A stretch of DNA of 64,000 bases from Bacteroidales bacterium UBA4772. Its GTDB lineage: Bacteria > Bacteroidota > Bacteroidia > Bacteroidales > VadinHA17. Positions 1 through 7,853 of this stretch are shown piece after piece. The stretch covers positions 41,878 through 105,877 of the forward strand of contig DHHM01000008.1 in assembly GCA_002403305.1 (NCBI GenBank), given 5' to 3'. Both the position numbers and the translations under genes were made by a program. Positions within the stretch are counted from its first letter, which is position 1. Each line of letters opens with the position of its first letter. The notes under the pieces were generated by a model that was not told where the DNA came from, made no database searches, and saw nothing but the letters and a program-made list of their open reading frames with translations.

Positions 1-728
1 GAGCCATATGTGATCAGGGTACCCATGCCAATGCTGAGCGAGAAGAAGGCCTGACCGAGTGCCATCAGCACGGTAGTGCCGGTGATCTTTGAAAAGTCTG
101 GCCGGAACAGGAACTCCACGCCCTTGCCTGCACCGGGGAGTGTCAGTGACTTGATGCACATAAGAATAAGCAATATGAAGAGCAGTGGCATCAGCACCTT
201 GGTTGATTTCTCAATGCCTTTTCGGACACCTCCCAGCACAATACCGGCTGTAGCCAGCAGAAAGATTGAGAACCACAGTGCCGGTCTGAGGGATTCACTT
301 CTGAAAGAGTCAAACATGACGGTCAGTTCGGCTGACGACTTGCCCTGGATACCTCCTGCAAGGATCTGGTATATATATTCCAGTGTCCATCCTGCCACGG
401 CAGTATAGAATGCCAGGATCATAAAGGCCGCCACTATGCCCATCATCCCAACCAGGAACCAGGGCCGGCGCGATGAGAGCATGCGGAATGCCCCGACAGG
501 ATTGCGCCGGGTCCTCCTGCCGATCACCAGCTCCGACATCATCACGGGAATGCCGATGGCAAAGATTATCACAAGGTATATGATCAGAAAGGCGCCGCCA
601 CCGTTCTCCCCAAGGACATAGGGGAACCTCCAGATGTTGCCCAGCCCGACGGCTGAGCCGGCTGCCGCCATGATCACTCCCAACCTGCTGCCAAAGGAAT
701 CCCTTTTGGAAAAGTCAAATCCGCTCAT
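1..728 (-). CDS. Sodium:neurotransmitter symporter family transporter (5' part only)
   Basis: Reading the minus strand from an ATG at 728-726 gives an open frame that runs off the window start; 242 codons are visible. The N-terminus carries the family signature AGSAVGLGNIWRFPY (about residues 20-34) followed by GENGGGAF, which form the unwound TM1 sodium and substrate site of LeuT-type NSS transporters. Several hydrophobic segments follow. The family moves amino acids or related solutes inward with Na+; the substrate cannot be told from this part. It is downstream of hydCBA on the same strand but separated by 180 bp with hairpins, so it is probably a separate unit. A Na+-driven importer would suit a cell with the Mrp-type Na+ pump encoded nearby; that link is inference. 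Confidence 0.9.
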   Translation of the reverse strand, partial: MSGFDFSKRDSFGSRLGVIMAAAGSAVGLGNIWRFPYVLGENGGGAFLIIYLVIIFAIGIPVMMSELVIGRRTRRNPVGAFRMLSSRRPWFLVGMMGIVAAFMILAFYTAVAGWTLEYIYQILAGGIQGKSSAELTVMFDSFRSESLRPALWFSIFLLATAGIVLGGVRKGIEKSTKVLMPLLFILLILMCIKSLTLPGAGKGVEFLFRPDFSKITGTTVLMALGQAFFSLSIGMGTLITYG

Positions 729-790
729 CTTCAACCCATATTAAAGTGCGACGCTTTTTAAAAGCCTAAAGGTGGTAAAAATCTTAAAAG

Positions 791-806
791 CAGCAACACG
801 TTGCTG
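791..806 (-). terminator. Possible terminator hairpin downstream of hydA
   Basis: A perfect 7-bp inverted repeat CAGCAAC / GTTGCTG with a 2-nt centre. On the minus strand it is followed by a T-rich stretch (CTTTTAAGATTTTT). It lies about 100 nt past the hydA stop and about 60 nt before the transporter start, so it could end the hydCBA transcript. The T-run is interrupted, so this is tentative. Confidence 0.4.
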
Positions 807-857
807 TTAAAAAACAGCAATTCAATGACCCTCGCTGCCGTGCCCGGCATAAATCAG

Positions 858-885
858 GCAGAGACGTAGCTGGCTACGTCTCTGC
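858..885. repeat. REP-like perfect palindrome, family GCAGAGACG...CGTCTCTGC
   Basis: Two 13-nt arms (GCAGAGACGTAGC and its complement) surround a 2-nt centre. A second member is at 54051-54077, with the same outer arms GCAGAGACG / CGTCTCTGC and the same left flank ATAAAT but a different, still fully paired, inner stem. That pattern shows a dispersed palindromic family rather than chance. It sits between hydA and the transporter gene and may also act as a transcription terminator. Confidence 0.75.
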
Positions 886-908
886 AACAGTATTAAAGGA
901 TTGGTAAT

Positions 909-2699
909 CTAGTATGATTCGCGTTCCGTGTAGTGAGTATGGAGAAGCTCATGTGCCTTATGGCTGTTGGGTTCCTCAAGGAACTCCTGGTAGATTGCAG
1001 TTACCTCAGGGTTATCATGCGACTTCCTGAGATCCATATGCATATCCTCGGCATAGATGGCCTCCATACGCTTCTGCCTTATCTCCGCACTGGTAGGTAT
1101 GGGCTGGCCACCGCCACCGAGACATCCTCCCGGGCAGGCCATGATCTCAATGAAGTGATACTGTGCCTTGCCCTGGCTGACTGCTTTTGCAATCTTGTTT
1201 GCGTTGACGAGACCGTGTGCGATGGCCACTTTCAGTTCTGCGCCCTCAAGGAAGTTCCACTCTTCCCTGGTTCCCTCTATCTTTATGGTAGCCTCCCTGA
1301 CTCCTTCCATGCCGCGTACAGGCATGATGTTGAGGTTCTTGAAAGGCACCGGCCTACCGGTCACTATCTCGTATGCAGTACGCAGTGCAGCTTCCATCAC
1401 TCCGCCGGTGGCACCGAAGATTACCCCCGCACCCGTTGAGACACCCATGACAGAATCATAATGACTCTCTTCAAGGGTACGGAAATCAATACCTGCCTGC
1501 TTTATCATGACGGCGAGCTCACGGGTGGTGAGTACGTAGTCGATGTCCTTGTACCCGCTGGATCTCATCTCCGGCCTGTCAGCCTCATATTTCTTGGCAG
1601 TACAGGGCATGATGGATACGGAGACCACATTGGCGGGATCAAGTTTGCGCTTGTCGGCATAGTATGTTTTTGCCAGTGCCCCGAACATCTGCTGTGGCGA
1701 TTTGCAGGTCGACAGGTTCGGAAGCATATGCGGATACTTGTGCTCAATGAACTTGATCCATCCCGGTGAGCAGGAGGTGAACATCGGAAGGGCAAGAGTC
1801 TTATCGCCTTCCACCAGCACCTTCTTCAGCCTGGTAAGAAGCTCGGTTCCCTCCTCGATGATGGTAAGGTCTGCCGTGAAGTCGGTATCCAGTACTGAAT
1901 TAAAGCCCAGCTGCCGCAGAGCGGTAACCAGCTTGCCGGTAACCCTCTCGCCCGGGTCATACCCCAGATCTTCACCCAGGGCAACACGGACTGCAGGAGC
2001 TGTCTGAACAACCACATGCTTGTCAGTATCATAAATGGCATCCCACACCTGGTCTATATATGTCTTCTCCGTCAGGGCTCCCGTCGGACAGCGGTTGACG
2101 CACTGTCCGCAGTTTGTGCAGACGACGTGGCTCATGGGCCTGTCATGGAATGAGCTTATCTTCATCTCCGAACCCTTGTGGGAAACGGCTATGGCAGATA
2201 CATGCTGAAGCTGGGCGCAGGTGCGCACGCAGCGCTGGCACCTGATGCACTTGCTGTCATCCTTGATGAAGGCCGGCGATGACCTGTCAATGGCATAATT
2301 GTGATCCTCCGTAAGATCGAGGAATATATGCTCACCGAAAGAATATTCGTTTGCCAGTGTCTGCAGTTCGCAGTTCTGGTTCTTGTAGCACTTGGTGCAG
2401 TCTGCCCTGTGCTCTGACAGCAGCAGCTCAACAATATGCTTGCGGGCATTTCGCACTTTCAGGGAATTGGTCTGTATCTCCATACCCTCCGACACCGGAG
2501 TGGCACATGAGGCCACCAGCGTGCGGGCACCCTTCTGCTCAACCACACAGACACGGCAGTTACCTGCCACACACAGGTCGGGGTGATTGCACAGTGTGGG
2601 TATGTTTATGCCAAGAGTTTTTGCAGCTGCCAGGACAGTTGTTCCCTCCGCCACCTTAGCCTCATGCTCGTTTATCTTAAGTGTTACCATAATTATCAA
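909..2699 (-). CDS. hydA: [FeFe] hydrogenase catalytic subunit HydA (group A, trimeric type)
   Basis: 596 aa, reversible H2 production in the cytoplasm. From the N-terminus: a plant-type [2Fe-2S] domain (C37, C48, C51, C65), a His/Cys [4Fe-4S] site (H97, C101, C104, C110), two [4Fe-4S] clusters (C151, C154, C157, C161 and C194, C197, C200, C204), the H-cluster domain and a C-terminal small-subunit-like tail. H-cluster motifs are TSCSPGW (307-313), MPCTAKKYE (364-372) and EIMACPGGCLGGGGQP (518-533), giving ligands C310, C366, C522 and C526. The residue after C310 is Ser instead of the Cys that relays protons in standard enzymes. The start could be the second Met, three codons in. It follows hydB by 9 nt. 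No HydE, HydF or HydG maturases are in the window. Confidence 0.96.
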   Translation of the reverse strand: MIIMVTLKINEHEAKVAEGTTVLAAAKTLGINIPTLCNHPDLCVAGNCRVCVVEQKGARTLVASCATPVSEGMEIQTNSLKVRNARKHIVELLLSEHRADCTKCYKNQNCELQTLANEYSFGEHIFLDLTEDHNYAIDRSSPAFIKDDSKCIRCQRCVRTCAQLQHVSAIAVSHKGSEMKISSFHDRPMSHVVCTNCGQCVNRCPTGALTEKTYIDQVWDAIYDTDKHVVVQTAPAVRVALGEDLGYDPGERVTGKLVTALRQLGFNSVLDTDFTADLTIIEEGTELLTRLKKVLVEGDKTLALPMFTSCSPGWIKFIEHKYPHMLPNLSTCKSPQQMFGALAKTYYADKRKLDPANVVSVSIMPCTAKKYEADRPEMRSSGYKDIDYVLTTRELAVMIKQAGIDFRTLEESHYDSVMGVSTGAGVIFGATGGVMEAALRTAYEIVTGRPVPFKNLNIMPVRGMEGVREATIKIEGTREEWNFLEGAELKVAIAHGLVNANKIAKAVSQGKAQYHFIEIMACPGGCLGGGGQPIPTSAEIRQKRMEAIYAEDMHMDLRKSHDNPEVTAIYQEFLEEPNSHKAHELLHTHYTERESY

Positions 2700-2708
2700 T
2701 AGATAGGA

Positions 2709-3869
2709 TTAGTAAATAACTTCTTCTCTGAAATTCTCAACGATCGACTTGAAGGCATTGCCAACCGACTGTCCGAGGCCGCACTTCGATGCCACCTTCA
2801 TGGTATCGGCCAGTTTGACGAGCTCATTGAGGTAGGTCGACTTAGCTTCTCCCTTCTTGACCTTTTCAATTCCCTTGAGCAGCTGCTGGCATCCAACGCG
2901 GCACGGAGTGCACTGACCGCATGACTCCTCGGCAAAGAAATCAATATAGTTATGAAGTACGTTGTACATCGAGCGGGAGCTGTTGAAAAGCTTCATCGAC
3001 CCGCCTGTGGGAACTCCTTCAAAGCCTATTATGGTATCGGCAAACTTCTTGCGCGGTACGCAGAAGCCGGATGCGCCACCTACCTGAACCGCCTTGGTGT
3101 CTCCGTCACCGAATTCATTGACAAACTGCTGAACGGTCATCCCAAGCTCCAGCTCAAAAATGCCCGGTACGGGAGTGTCACCGGAGATGGAGAAAACCTT
3201 TGATCCGCGCGAGTCCTTGGTCCCGAGCTTGACATATTCAAGGGGTCCCTTCTCAATGATCATCATCGCAGTCACCAGGGTCTCAACATTGTTAATTGAG
3301 GTGGGCTTGGAGAAGAGTCCGGATGTGGTCGGATAGGGAGGCTTGTTACGAGGTTCACCCCTGCGACCTTCTATTGATTCAAACAATGCGCTCTCCTCAC
3401 CGCATATGTATGCGCCGCTGCCCATACGGTACTCGATGTTGAAGTCGTAACCGATCTCGGCAATCATTTTGTGAAACTTATGAAGCTCAACGAAAAGCTG
3501 CGGCAACAGAAACCTGTACTCACCGCGGAGGTATATGAAACCTTTCCTTGCACCCATCGCCTTGCCGGCAATGGCCATCCCGGCGTAAACCTTGGGCGCC
3601 ACCTTGTCAAGGATCTCACGGTCCTTAAAGGTGCCGGGCTCTCCTTCGTCAGCGTTACAGACTATGTATTTATCCGGATCCTTCTCGGCAGCAGTGTATT
3701 TCCATTTCAATCCCGTGGGGAAACCAGCCCCGCCACGACCTTTCAGACCCGATTCCAGAACCTGCTGAATAATCTCATCACTTGTCATCTCGAAGGCTTT
3801 CTTCATAACCTTCCTGACATCTACGGTCTCAAATATAAGGTCAACTTTTGTCAGTCCTTTGTTTTTCAT
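2709..3869 (-). CDS. hydB: Hydrogenase NADH-binding flavoprotein subunit HydB (short NuoF type)
   Basis: 386 aa, the NADH-oxidising FMN subunit of the [FeFe] hydrogenase. The FMN/NADH loop GRGGAGFPTGLKW (44-56), the nucleotide-site motif GSGAYICGEESALFES (150-165) and the C-terminal [4Fe-4S] site ESCGQCTPC with a distal Cys (C317, C320, C323, C363) are all intact. It is the bare NuoF core: the N-terminal thioredoxin-like [2Fe-2S] domain and the C-terminal 2x[4Fe-4S] domain found in well-studied electron-bifurcating HydB proteins of about 600 aa are both missing. Gaps are 18 nt to hydC and 9 nt to hydA, so the three genes form one unit. Confidence 0.95.
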   Translation of the reverse strand: MKNKGLTKVDLIFETVDVRKVMKKAFEMTSDEIIQQVLESGLKGRGGAGFPTGLKWKYTAAEKDPDKYIVCNADEGEPGTFKDREILDKVAPKVYAGMAIAGKAMGARKGFIYLRGEYRFLLPQLFVELHKFHKMIAEIGYDFNIEYRMGSGAYICGEESALFESIEGRRGEPRNKPPYPTTSGLFSKPTSINNVETLVTAMMIIEKGPLEYVKLGTKDSRGSKVFSISGDTPVPGIFELELGMTVQQFVNEFGDGDTKAVQVGGASGFCVPRKKFADTIIGFEGVPTGGSMKLFNSSRSMYNVLHNYIDFFAEESCGQCTPCRVGCQQLLKGIEKVKKGEAKSTYLNELVKLADTMKVASKCGLGQSVGNAFKSIVENFREEVIY

Positions 3870-3887
3870 ATCAGTGCCTCCCTCTGT

Positions 3888-4349
3888 TTAGCGCATGTAA
3901 CCTTTAATAACGTCAATAACCGTCTCCGGCGTAAGATCAGTGTACGGCATGTCATTGATCAGAATCGCGGGAGCCTTGTGACACCATCCTATGCAGTTGG
4001 TCTCAAGCAATGTGAACATCTTGTCGGGCGTAGTCTCACCTACCCTGATCTTCAGCATATCCTCAATAGTGGCTATTATGTCATTCTTGCCCTTCATTGA
4101 GCAGGTAATGGTCTTGCAGACCCTGATGACATTCTTGCCACGCTCCTCCGTGTCCAGGAAGGTATAAAACGATGCCGTGCCGTAAACCTCTGCTGCAGAG
4201 ATATCCAGTTCTGTTGCAACTGCCACCATGACATCGTCTGTCAGGTAGTTATGCTTCTTAACAATATCCTGAAGAATCGGCATGAGGCTCTCTCTCCTTC
4301 GGCCGTGTTTCTCTGCCAGATCCTTCACCAGGTTACCAGTTTGATACAT
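3888..4349 (-). CDS. hydC: Hydrogenase [2Fe-2S] subunit HydC (NuoE-like)
   Basis: 153 aa with an N-terminal helical part and a thioredoxin-like [2Fe-2S] fold. The four ligands follow the NuoE pattern: C78 and C83 (CKTITC), C119 and C123 (CIGWC). It is the first gene of hydCBA and passes electrons between the HydB flavin and HydA. The start is ATG at 4349. The 172-nt gap upstream separates it from hypB and holds a possible Rex site at 4406-4423, so it probably has its own promoter. Confidence 0.95.
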   Translation of the reverse strand: MYQTGNLVKDLAEKHGRRRESLMPILQDIVKKHNYLTDDVMVAVATELDISAAEVYGTASFYTFLDTEERGKNVIRVCKTITCSMKGKNDIIATIEDMLKIRVGETTPDKMFTLLETNCIGWCHKAPAILINDMPYTDLTPETVIDVIKGYMR

Positions 4350-4405
4350 ATATTACGTTTTTAAGTGTGTTTGAAAAATCGGTTAGCTACTGTTCTTAAT
4401 TTCGG

Positions 4406-4423
4406 CTGTGAAACTAATAACAA
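4406..4423. promoter_or_regulatory. Candidate degenerate Rex operator before hydCBA
   Basis: CTGTGAA-ACTA-ATAACAA compared with the Rex consensus TTGTGAA-n4-TTCACAA matches 6 of 7 and 5 of 7 half-site positions with the correct spacing. It lies 57 nt before the hydC start, and a weak TAnnTTTG-like box (TAGTTTCA on the minus strand) overlaps it, which would suit repression. The match is imperfect and the call leans on the clear Rex sites elsewhere in the same locus. Confidence 0.35.
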
Positions 4424-4521
4424 TAATCAACCAAAAACCTTACATAAATCATGTTTAAGAATATTTAAGGCTTCTGTAAAACTTATTGTCTCTGTAAATG
4501 GAGGAGGGTTGCAGTGCCTGT

Positions 4522-5181
4522 TCAGCCTGCGCGGAAGCTCTCCAGCTGAGAGGTGAGCCACCCGATCCATCTGTCGGTGCCCTCCCCACCGGTCGCTGAA
4601 GTTTTGATAATGGTGATGCCGGGATTCAGCGAGACTATATCAGATTCGAATGCGGCGACATTAAAATTGGTGTAGGGTATGAGGTCTGTCTTATTCAGGA
4701 TAACCGCCCTGGCGCCTGTAAAGAGCATCGGATATTTTGCCGGCTTGTCATCACCTTCGGCCGTGCTGACAACAGCCAGCTTGAAGGTTTCGCCCAGGTC
4801 AAACTGCGAAGGACAGATCAGGTTGCCGACATTCTCAACAAAGAGAAGGTCGGTCTGATCGAGATCGAAATGTCCCAGCACCTTTGATATGCTGTGGGAG
4901 TCGAGATGACACCCGCCCCCGGTGTTGATGCAGACGATAGGGATATTATACTTTTGCAGGCGCCGGGCATCACGATCGGTGGCAACATCACCCTCTATCA
5001 CTCCTATCCTTGTCTTATCAGCCATAGCTTCGCAGGTGCGCTCAAGCAGTGTGGTCTTGCCGGCTCCGGGGGAACTGATGATGTTAACCATCATAACCTT
5101 TTTCTCCCTCAGGAGAGAACGTACCTCTTCAGCCTTGTTCTGGTTCCTGTCCAGAATATCTTTCATGATCTTGATTTCCAT
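4522..5181 (-). CDS. hypB: Hydrogenase nickel incorporation GTPase HypB
   Basis: 219 aa SIMIBI-class GTPase that delivers Ni to the [NiFe] large subunit together with HypA. It shows the P-loop SSPGAGKTTLLE (about 37-48), switch EGDVATDRDA, the metal-site motif GGGCHLD, ENVGNLICPSQFDLGE and the base-recognition NKTD. It lacks the His-rich N-terminal store found in some HypB proteins. It is the last gene of the rex-hyp unit, 2 nt after hypA. The FeFe enzyme does not need it; its client is the [NiFe] hydrogenase encoded divergently. Confidence 0.96.
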   Translation of the reverse strand: MEIKIMKDILDRNQNKAEEVRSLLREKKVMMVNIISSPGAGKTTLLERTCEAMADKTRIGVIEGDVATDRDARRLQKYNIPIVCINTGGGCHLDSHSISKVLGHFDLDQTDLLFVENVGNLICPSQFDLGETFKLAVVSTAEGDDKPAKYPMLFTGARAVILNKTDLIPYTNFNVAAFESDIVSLNPGITIIKTSATGGEGTDRWIGWLTSQLESFRAG

Positions 5182-5183
5182 CT

Positions 5184-5525
5184 CTATTCTCCTTCGATAC
5201 TTTTAATGAACAACTCTTTGCCGTGTACTACATCTATATCTGTGGAACCGCATGCCGTGCAGGCATGCAGATCATCATCAGGCCTGTACTCCGTGCCGCA
5301 CCTCCGGCACCGCATCTCGGCAGCTATGATCTCTATCTCCAGCCGTGCTGCCGAGGCGACACTCTCCACCGCAGCTATACTGAAGGCTGCCTCAAGCAGG
5401 TCAGGCACTATCTGCACGAACTGCCCGACGCTGATATTCACCCTCTCAACTATCCTGAGTCCTGCTTCGGCGGCATGGTGTGACACCATCGCTGACAGCT
5501 CTTCTGCTATCTTCAGTTCGTGCAT
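5184..5525 (-). CDS. hypA: Hydrogenase nickel insertion protein HypA
   Basis: 113 aa, usual length. The N-terminus MHELKIAEEL has the Ni-binding Met-His-Glu, and the zinc site is built from two CxxC pairs (CRRC and CTAC, about residues 73-94). It partners HypB in Ni delivery. It starts 10 nt after the hypE stop and ends 2 nt before hypB. Confidence 0.96.
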   Translation of the reverse strand: MHELKIAEELSAMVSHHAAEAGLRIVERVNISVGQFVQIVPDLLEAAFSIAAVESVASAARLEIEIIAAEMRCRRCGTEYRPDDDLHACTACGSTDIDVVHGKELFIKSIEGE

Positions 5526-5535
5526 CGTCCTCCTG

Positions 5536-6543
5536 TCAGCATATTCTTGGCAGCAGCAATCCTGACGGCATATCCAGGAATCGCCTTCCGCCGGTTGAAC
5601 TGTTAAGAACGACCCTGCCGCGGCGCTCAGCAGTTATCTCACCGATGACTGCTGATTCTCTCCCCAGGGGATCGGAGCGGAGTATCTCAACTATCCTGTC
5701 AGCTGCCTCAGGAGCGGCAACGATCACCATCCTTCCCTCGCTGGCGAGAGTAAGCGGATCGAACCCGAGAATCTCACATAAGCCCCTGACAGGTTCGGCT
5801 ATCGGAACACTCTCTTCGTTGACTGTAAGGCCGCAGCTGATCATGGTGGCAAACTCGTTGAGCACGGCAGCCAGCCCGCCCCTGGTGAGATCGCGCATGA
5901 AATGCACCGCCGCCGGCTTCTCCAATATCTTACCTGTCAACCTGTTGAGTGAGGCGCAGTCGGAGATCAGCGGCTGGTCAAAGGAGAGCTTCCTTCGTGA
6001 AGCGAGTATGGCAACTGCATGGTCACCTGGCGGCCCGCTGATAATCAGCCTGTCGCCTTCCTTCACGGATACACCGCTGCTGATATGCATGTGCTCCCGG
6101 GGAAGGAGCCCTACCCCGGCAGTGTTTATGAATATCCTGTCACACTGTCCCTTCTCCACCACCTTGGTGTCACCTGTTACTATCATTACGCCGGCAGCGT
6201 CAGCCTCTGCAGCCATGGAGGCTACTATGGCGTCAAGCTCGCTGACTTCAAATCCCTCTTCAATGATGAATGCTGCCGAGAGAAACCTGGGTTCGGCACC
6301 TGATACGGCAAGGTCGTTTACCGTACCGCATACCGCCAGTTTGCCGATGTTGCCGCCGGGGAAGAAGAGCGGGTCGATCACAAACGAGTCTGTGGTGAAG
6401 GCGATCATCCCCTCACCCGCTGAGAGCAGCGCAGAGTCAGTCATCGGTCCCTCCATCCCGAACCGGGAGGCAAAATGGTCACGGATAAGATCCTGTGCCT
6501 GTCTTCCTCCACTGCCTTGTCCCAGGGTTATCTTCTCATTCAT
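5536..6543 (-). CDS. hypE: Carbamoyl dehydratase HypE (cyanide ligand formation)
   Basis: 335 aa from ATG at 6543, chosen because MNEKITLGQGSGGR is the usual HypE N-terminus; the frame is open further upstream but those residues match nothing. HypE dehydrates the S-carbamoyl group that HypF places on its C-terminal Cys to make the CN ligands of the Ni-Fe site. The ending PRIC carries that Cys as the last residue, and the PurM-like ATP-binding motifs (GDTKVVEKG, DLTRGG) are present. It overlaps hypD by 8 nt, which indicates coupled translation. Confidence 0.95.
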   Translation of the reverse strand: MNEKITLGQGSGGRQAQDLIRDHFASRFGMEGPMTDSALLSAGEGMIAFTTDSFVIDPLFFPGGNIGKLAVCGTVNDLAVSGAEPRFLSAAFIIEEGFEVSELDAIVASMAAEADAAGVMIVTGDTKVVEKGQCDRIFINTAGVGLLPREHMHISSGVSVKEGDRLIISGPPGDHAVAILASRRKLSFDQPLISDCASLNRLTGKILEKPAAVHFMRDLTRGGLAAVLNEFATMISCGLTVNEESVPIAEPVRGLCEILGFDPLTLASEGRMVIVAAPEAADRIVEILRSDPLGRESAVIGEITAERRGRVVLNSSTGGRRFLDMPSGLLLPRIC

Positions 6544-7621
6544 CGTGGCGGTATTTGAACCAGGAATTGCACGCACCCTCTTCCGAAACCATGCAGGCTC
6601 CCTCCGGATGTTCAGGGGTGCATTGTGATGCATATAGGACACATTCCGGAGGAGACCTGAGACCTCTCAGTATCTCTCCGCATATACAGGCGCTGGCACG
6701 GGTCGACTCAGGCAGGCTGACCCGAAAGGCAGTCCCGGCATCAAAACGTCGGTAGCGATCCCGCAGCCGGAGCCCCGACAAAGCTATATGCCCCAGGCCG
6801 CGCCATTGCGCGTCACAGGGCTCAAAGACTTCGGCCAGGTAAGCCTGTGCCCTCTGGTTTCCCTTGCTTGACACCACCCTTGAATACTCTGTCTCCACGG
6901 ACGGGGAAGAACTGTTAACCTGTCTGATAAGCATCAGCACTGACATGAGCAGATCAGCAGGTTCAAAGCCGGCTACCACGCAGGCGAGCCCGTACCTCTC
7001 CGGTATGAAGTCAAACGCTGATGCTCCCGTAATGACAGCCACATGACCCGGGCATATAAATCCGTCAATGCGGGTGCCGTCCTTCAGTATGGCCTCCATG
7101 GCCGGAGGCATCAGCTTGTGTGCGCTCAGAACATAGAAATTGTCTCTCCCCTCACTGTCAGCCTGCATGACCGTCACAGCGGTTCCCGGTGCCGTGGTCT
7201 CGAATCCGACGGCGGAAAAGACTATCTTCCTCTGCGGGTCGGACTGTGCCATCTGCAGAGCCTCATGCGCCGATAGCACCACCCTCAGGTCAGCACCCTC
7301 AGCAACGGCGGCGGCAGGAGATAGAAGAGTACCCGGCACCCGCATGAGGTCACCGAAGAGGGCCACGGTGACATCCCTGAGCGATGCCAGGGCTATCAGC
7401 CTGTCTATGTAATCAGCAGAGGTGACGCAGACCGGGCATCCCGGACCGGAAAGAAGCCTGACGCGGTCAGGGAGCAGCGACGGTATTCCAAACCTGTGGA
7501 TGGCAGAGGTGTGTCCTCCGCATACCTCCATAAAGGTGTAGTCGCGAGTGGCAGCCTCCGCAATCAGCCTTGCCAGACTCTCCGTCTGACTCCTCTGCCT
7601 GAATTCATCAACAAACTTCAT
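6536..7621 (-). CDS. hypD: Hydrogenase Fe(CN)2CO assembly protein HypD
   Basis: 361 aa from ATG at 7621 (MKFVDEF, the normal HypD start; an ATG eight codons earlier is possible). It is the scaffold for the Fe(CN)2CO unit with HypC. Motifs are MEVCGGHT, SGPGCPVC, GFETTAPGTA and ICPGHVAVITG, and a C-terminal [4Fe-4S] set begins CICGE and continues with Cys residues up to the end. It overlaps hypC by 14 nt and hypE by 8 nt. Confidence 0.95.
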   Translation of the reverse strand: MKFVDEFRQRSQTESLARLIAEAATRDYTFMEVCGGHTSAIHRFGIPSLLPDRVRLLSGPGCPVCVTSADYIDRLIALASLRDVTVALFGDLMRVPGTLLSPAAAVAEGADLRVVLSAHEALQMAQSDPQRKIVFSAVGFETTAPGTAVTVMQADSEGRDNFYVLSAHKLMPPAMEAILKDGTRIDGFICPGHVAVITGASAFDFIPERYGLACVVAGFEPADLLMSVLMLIRQVNSSSPSVETEYSRVVSSKGNQRAQAYLAEVFEPCDAQWRGLGHIALSGLRLRDRYRRFDAGTAFRVSLPESTRASACICGEILRGLRSPPECVLYASQCTPEHPEGACMVSEEGACNSWFKYRHDE

Positions 7622-7853
7622 CGCCGTCACTCCCGTTGATTGCATCTTCCATCTCCTTCAGGAGACGCAGTGTCTCCATGGCTTCTTCCTCCTTCATCTT
7701 CTCTATGGCAAAACCTGCATGAAGAAGGACATAATCCCCGACCCTCACCCCTTCCACCATCTGCAGGCCTGCCTGGAATACAACTCCCCCTACGGAGACC
7801 TGTCCCATGTCACCCTCAATGGAAATGATGCGTGCGGGAAGACTCAAACACAT
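7608..7853 (-). CDS. hypC: Hydrogenase assembly chaperone HypC
   Basis: 81 aa, typical length. It begins MCLSLPARI with the essential Cys2 that holds the iron unit, and has the conserved GDYVLLHAGFAIEKM segment of the OB-like fold and an acidic C-terminal helix. HypC carries the Fe(CN)2CO centre from HypD to the large subunit. It overlaps hypF by 10 nt. Confidence 0.95.
   Translation of the reverse strand: MCLSLPARIISIEGDMGQVSVGGVVFQAGLQMVEGVRVGDYVLLHAGFAIEKMKEEEAMETLRLLKEMEDAINGSDGDEVC

Noticed and set aside
933..1439. 168-codon plus-strand frame inside hydA
   Set aside because: It is antisense to the H-cluster domain of hydA, whose motifs are intact; similar long antisense frames across the window follow from GC-rich codon use.
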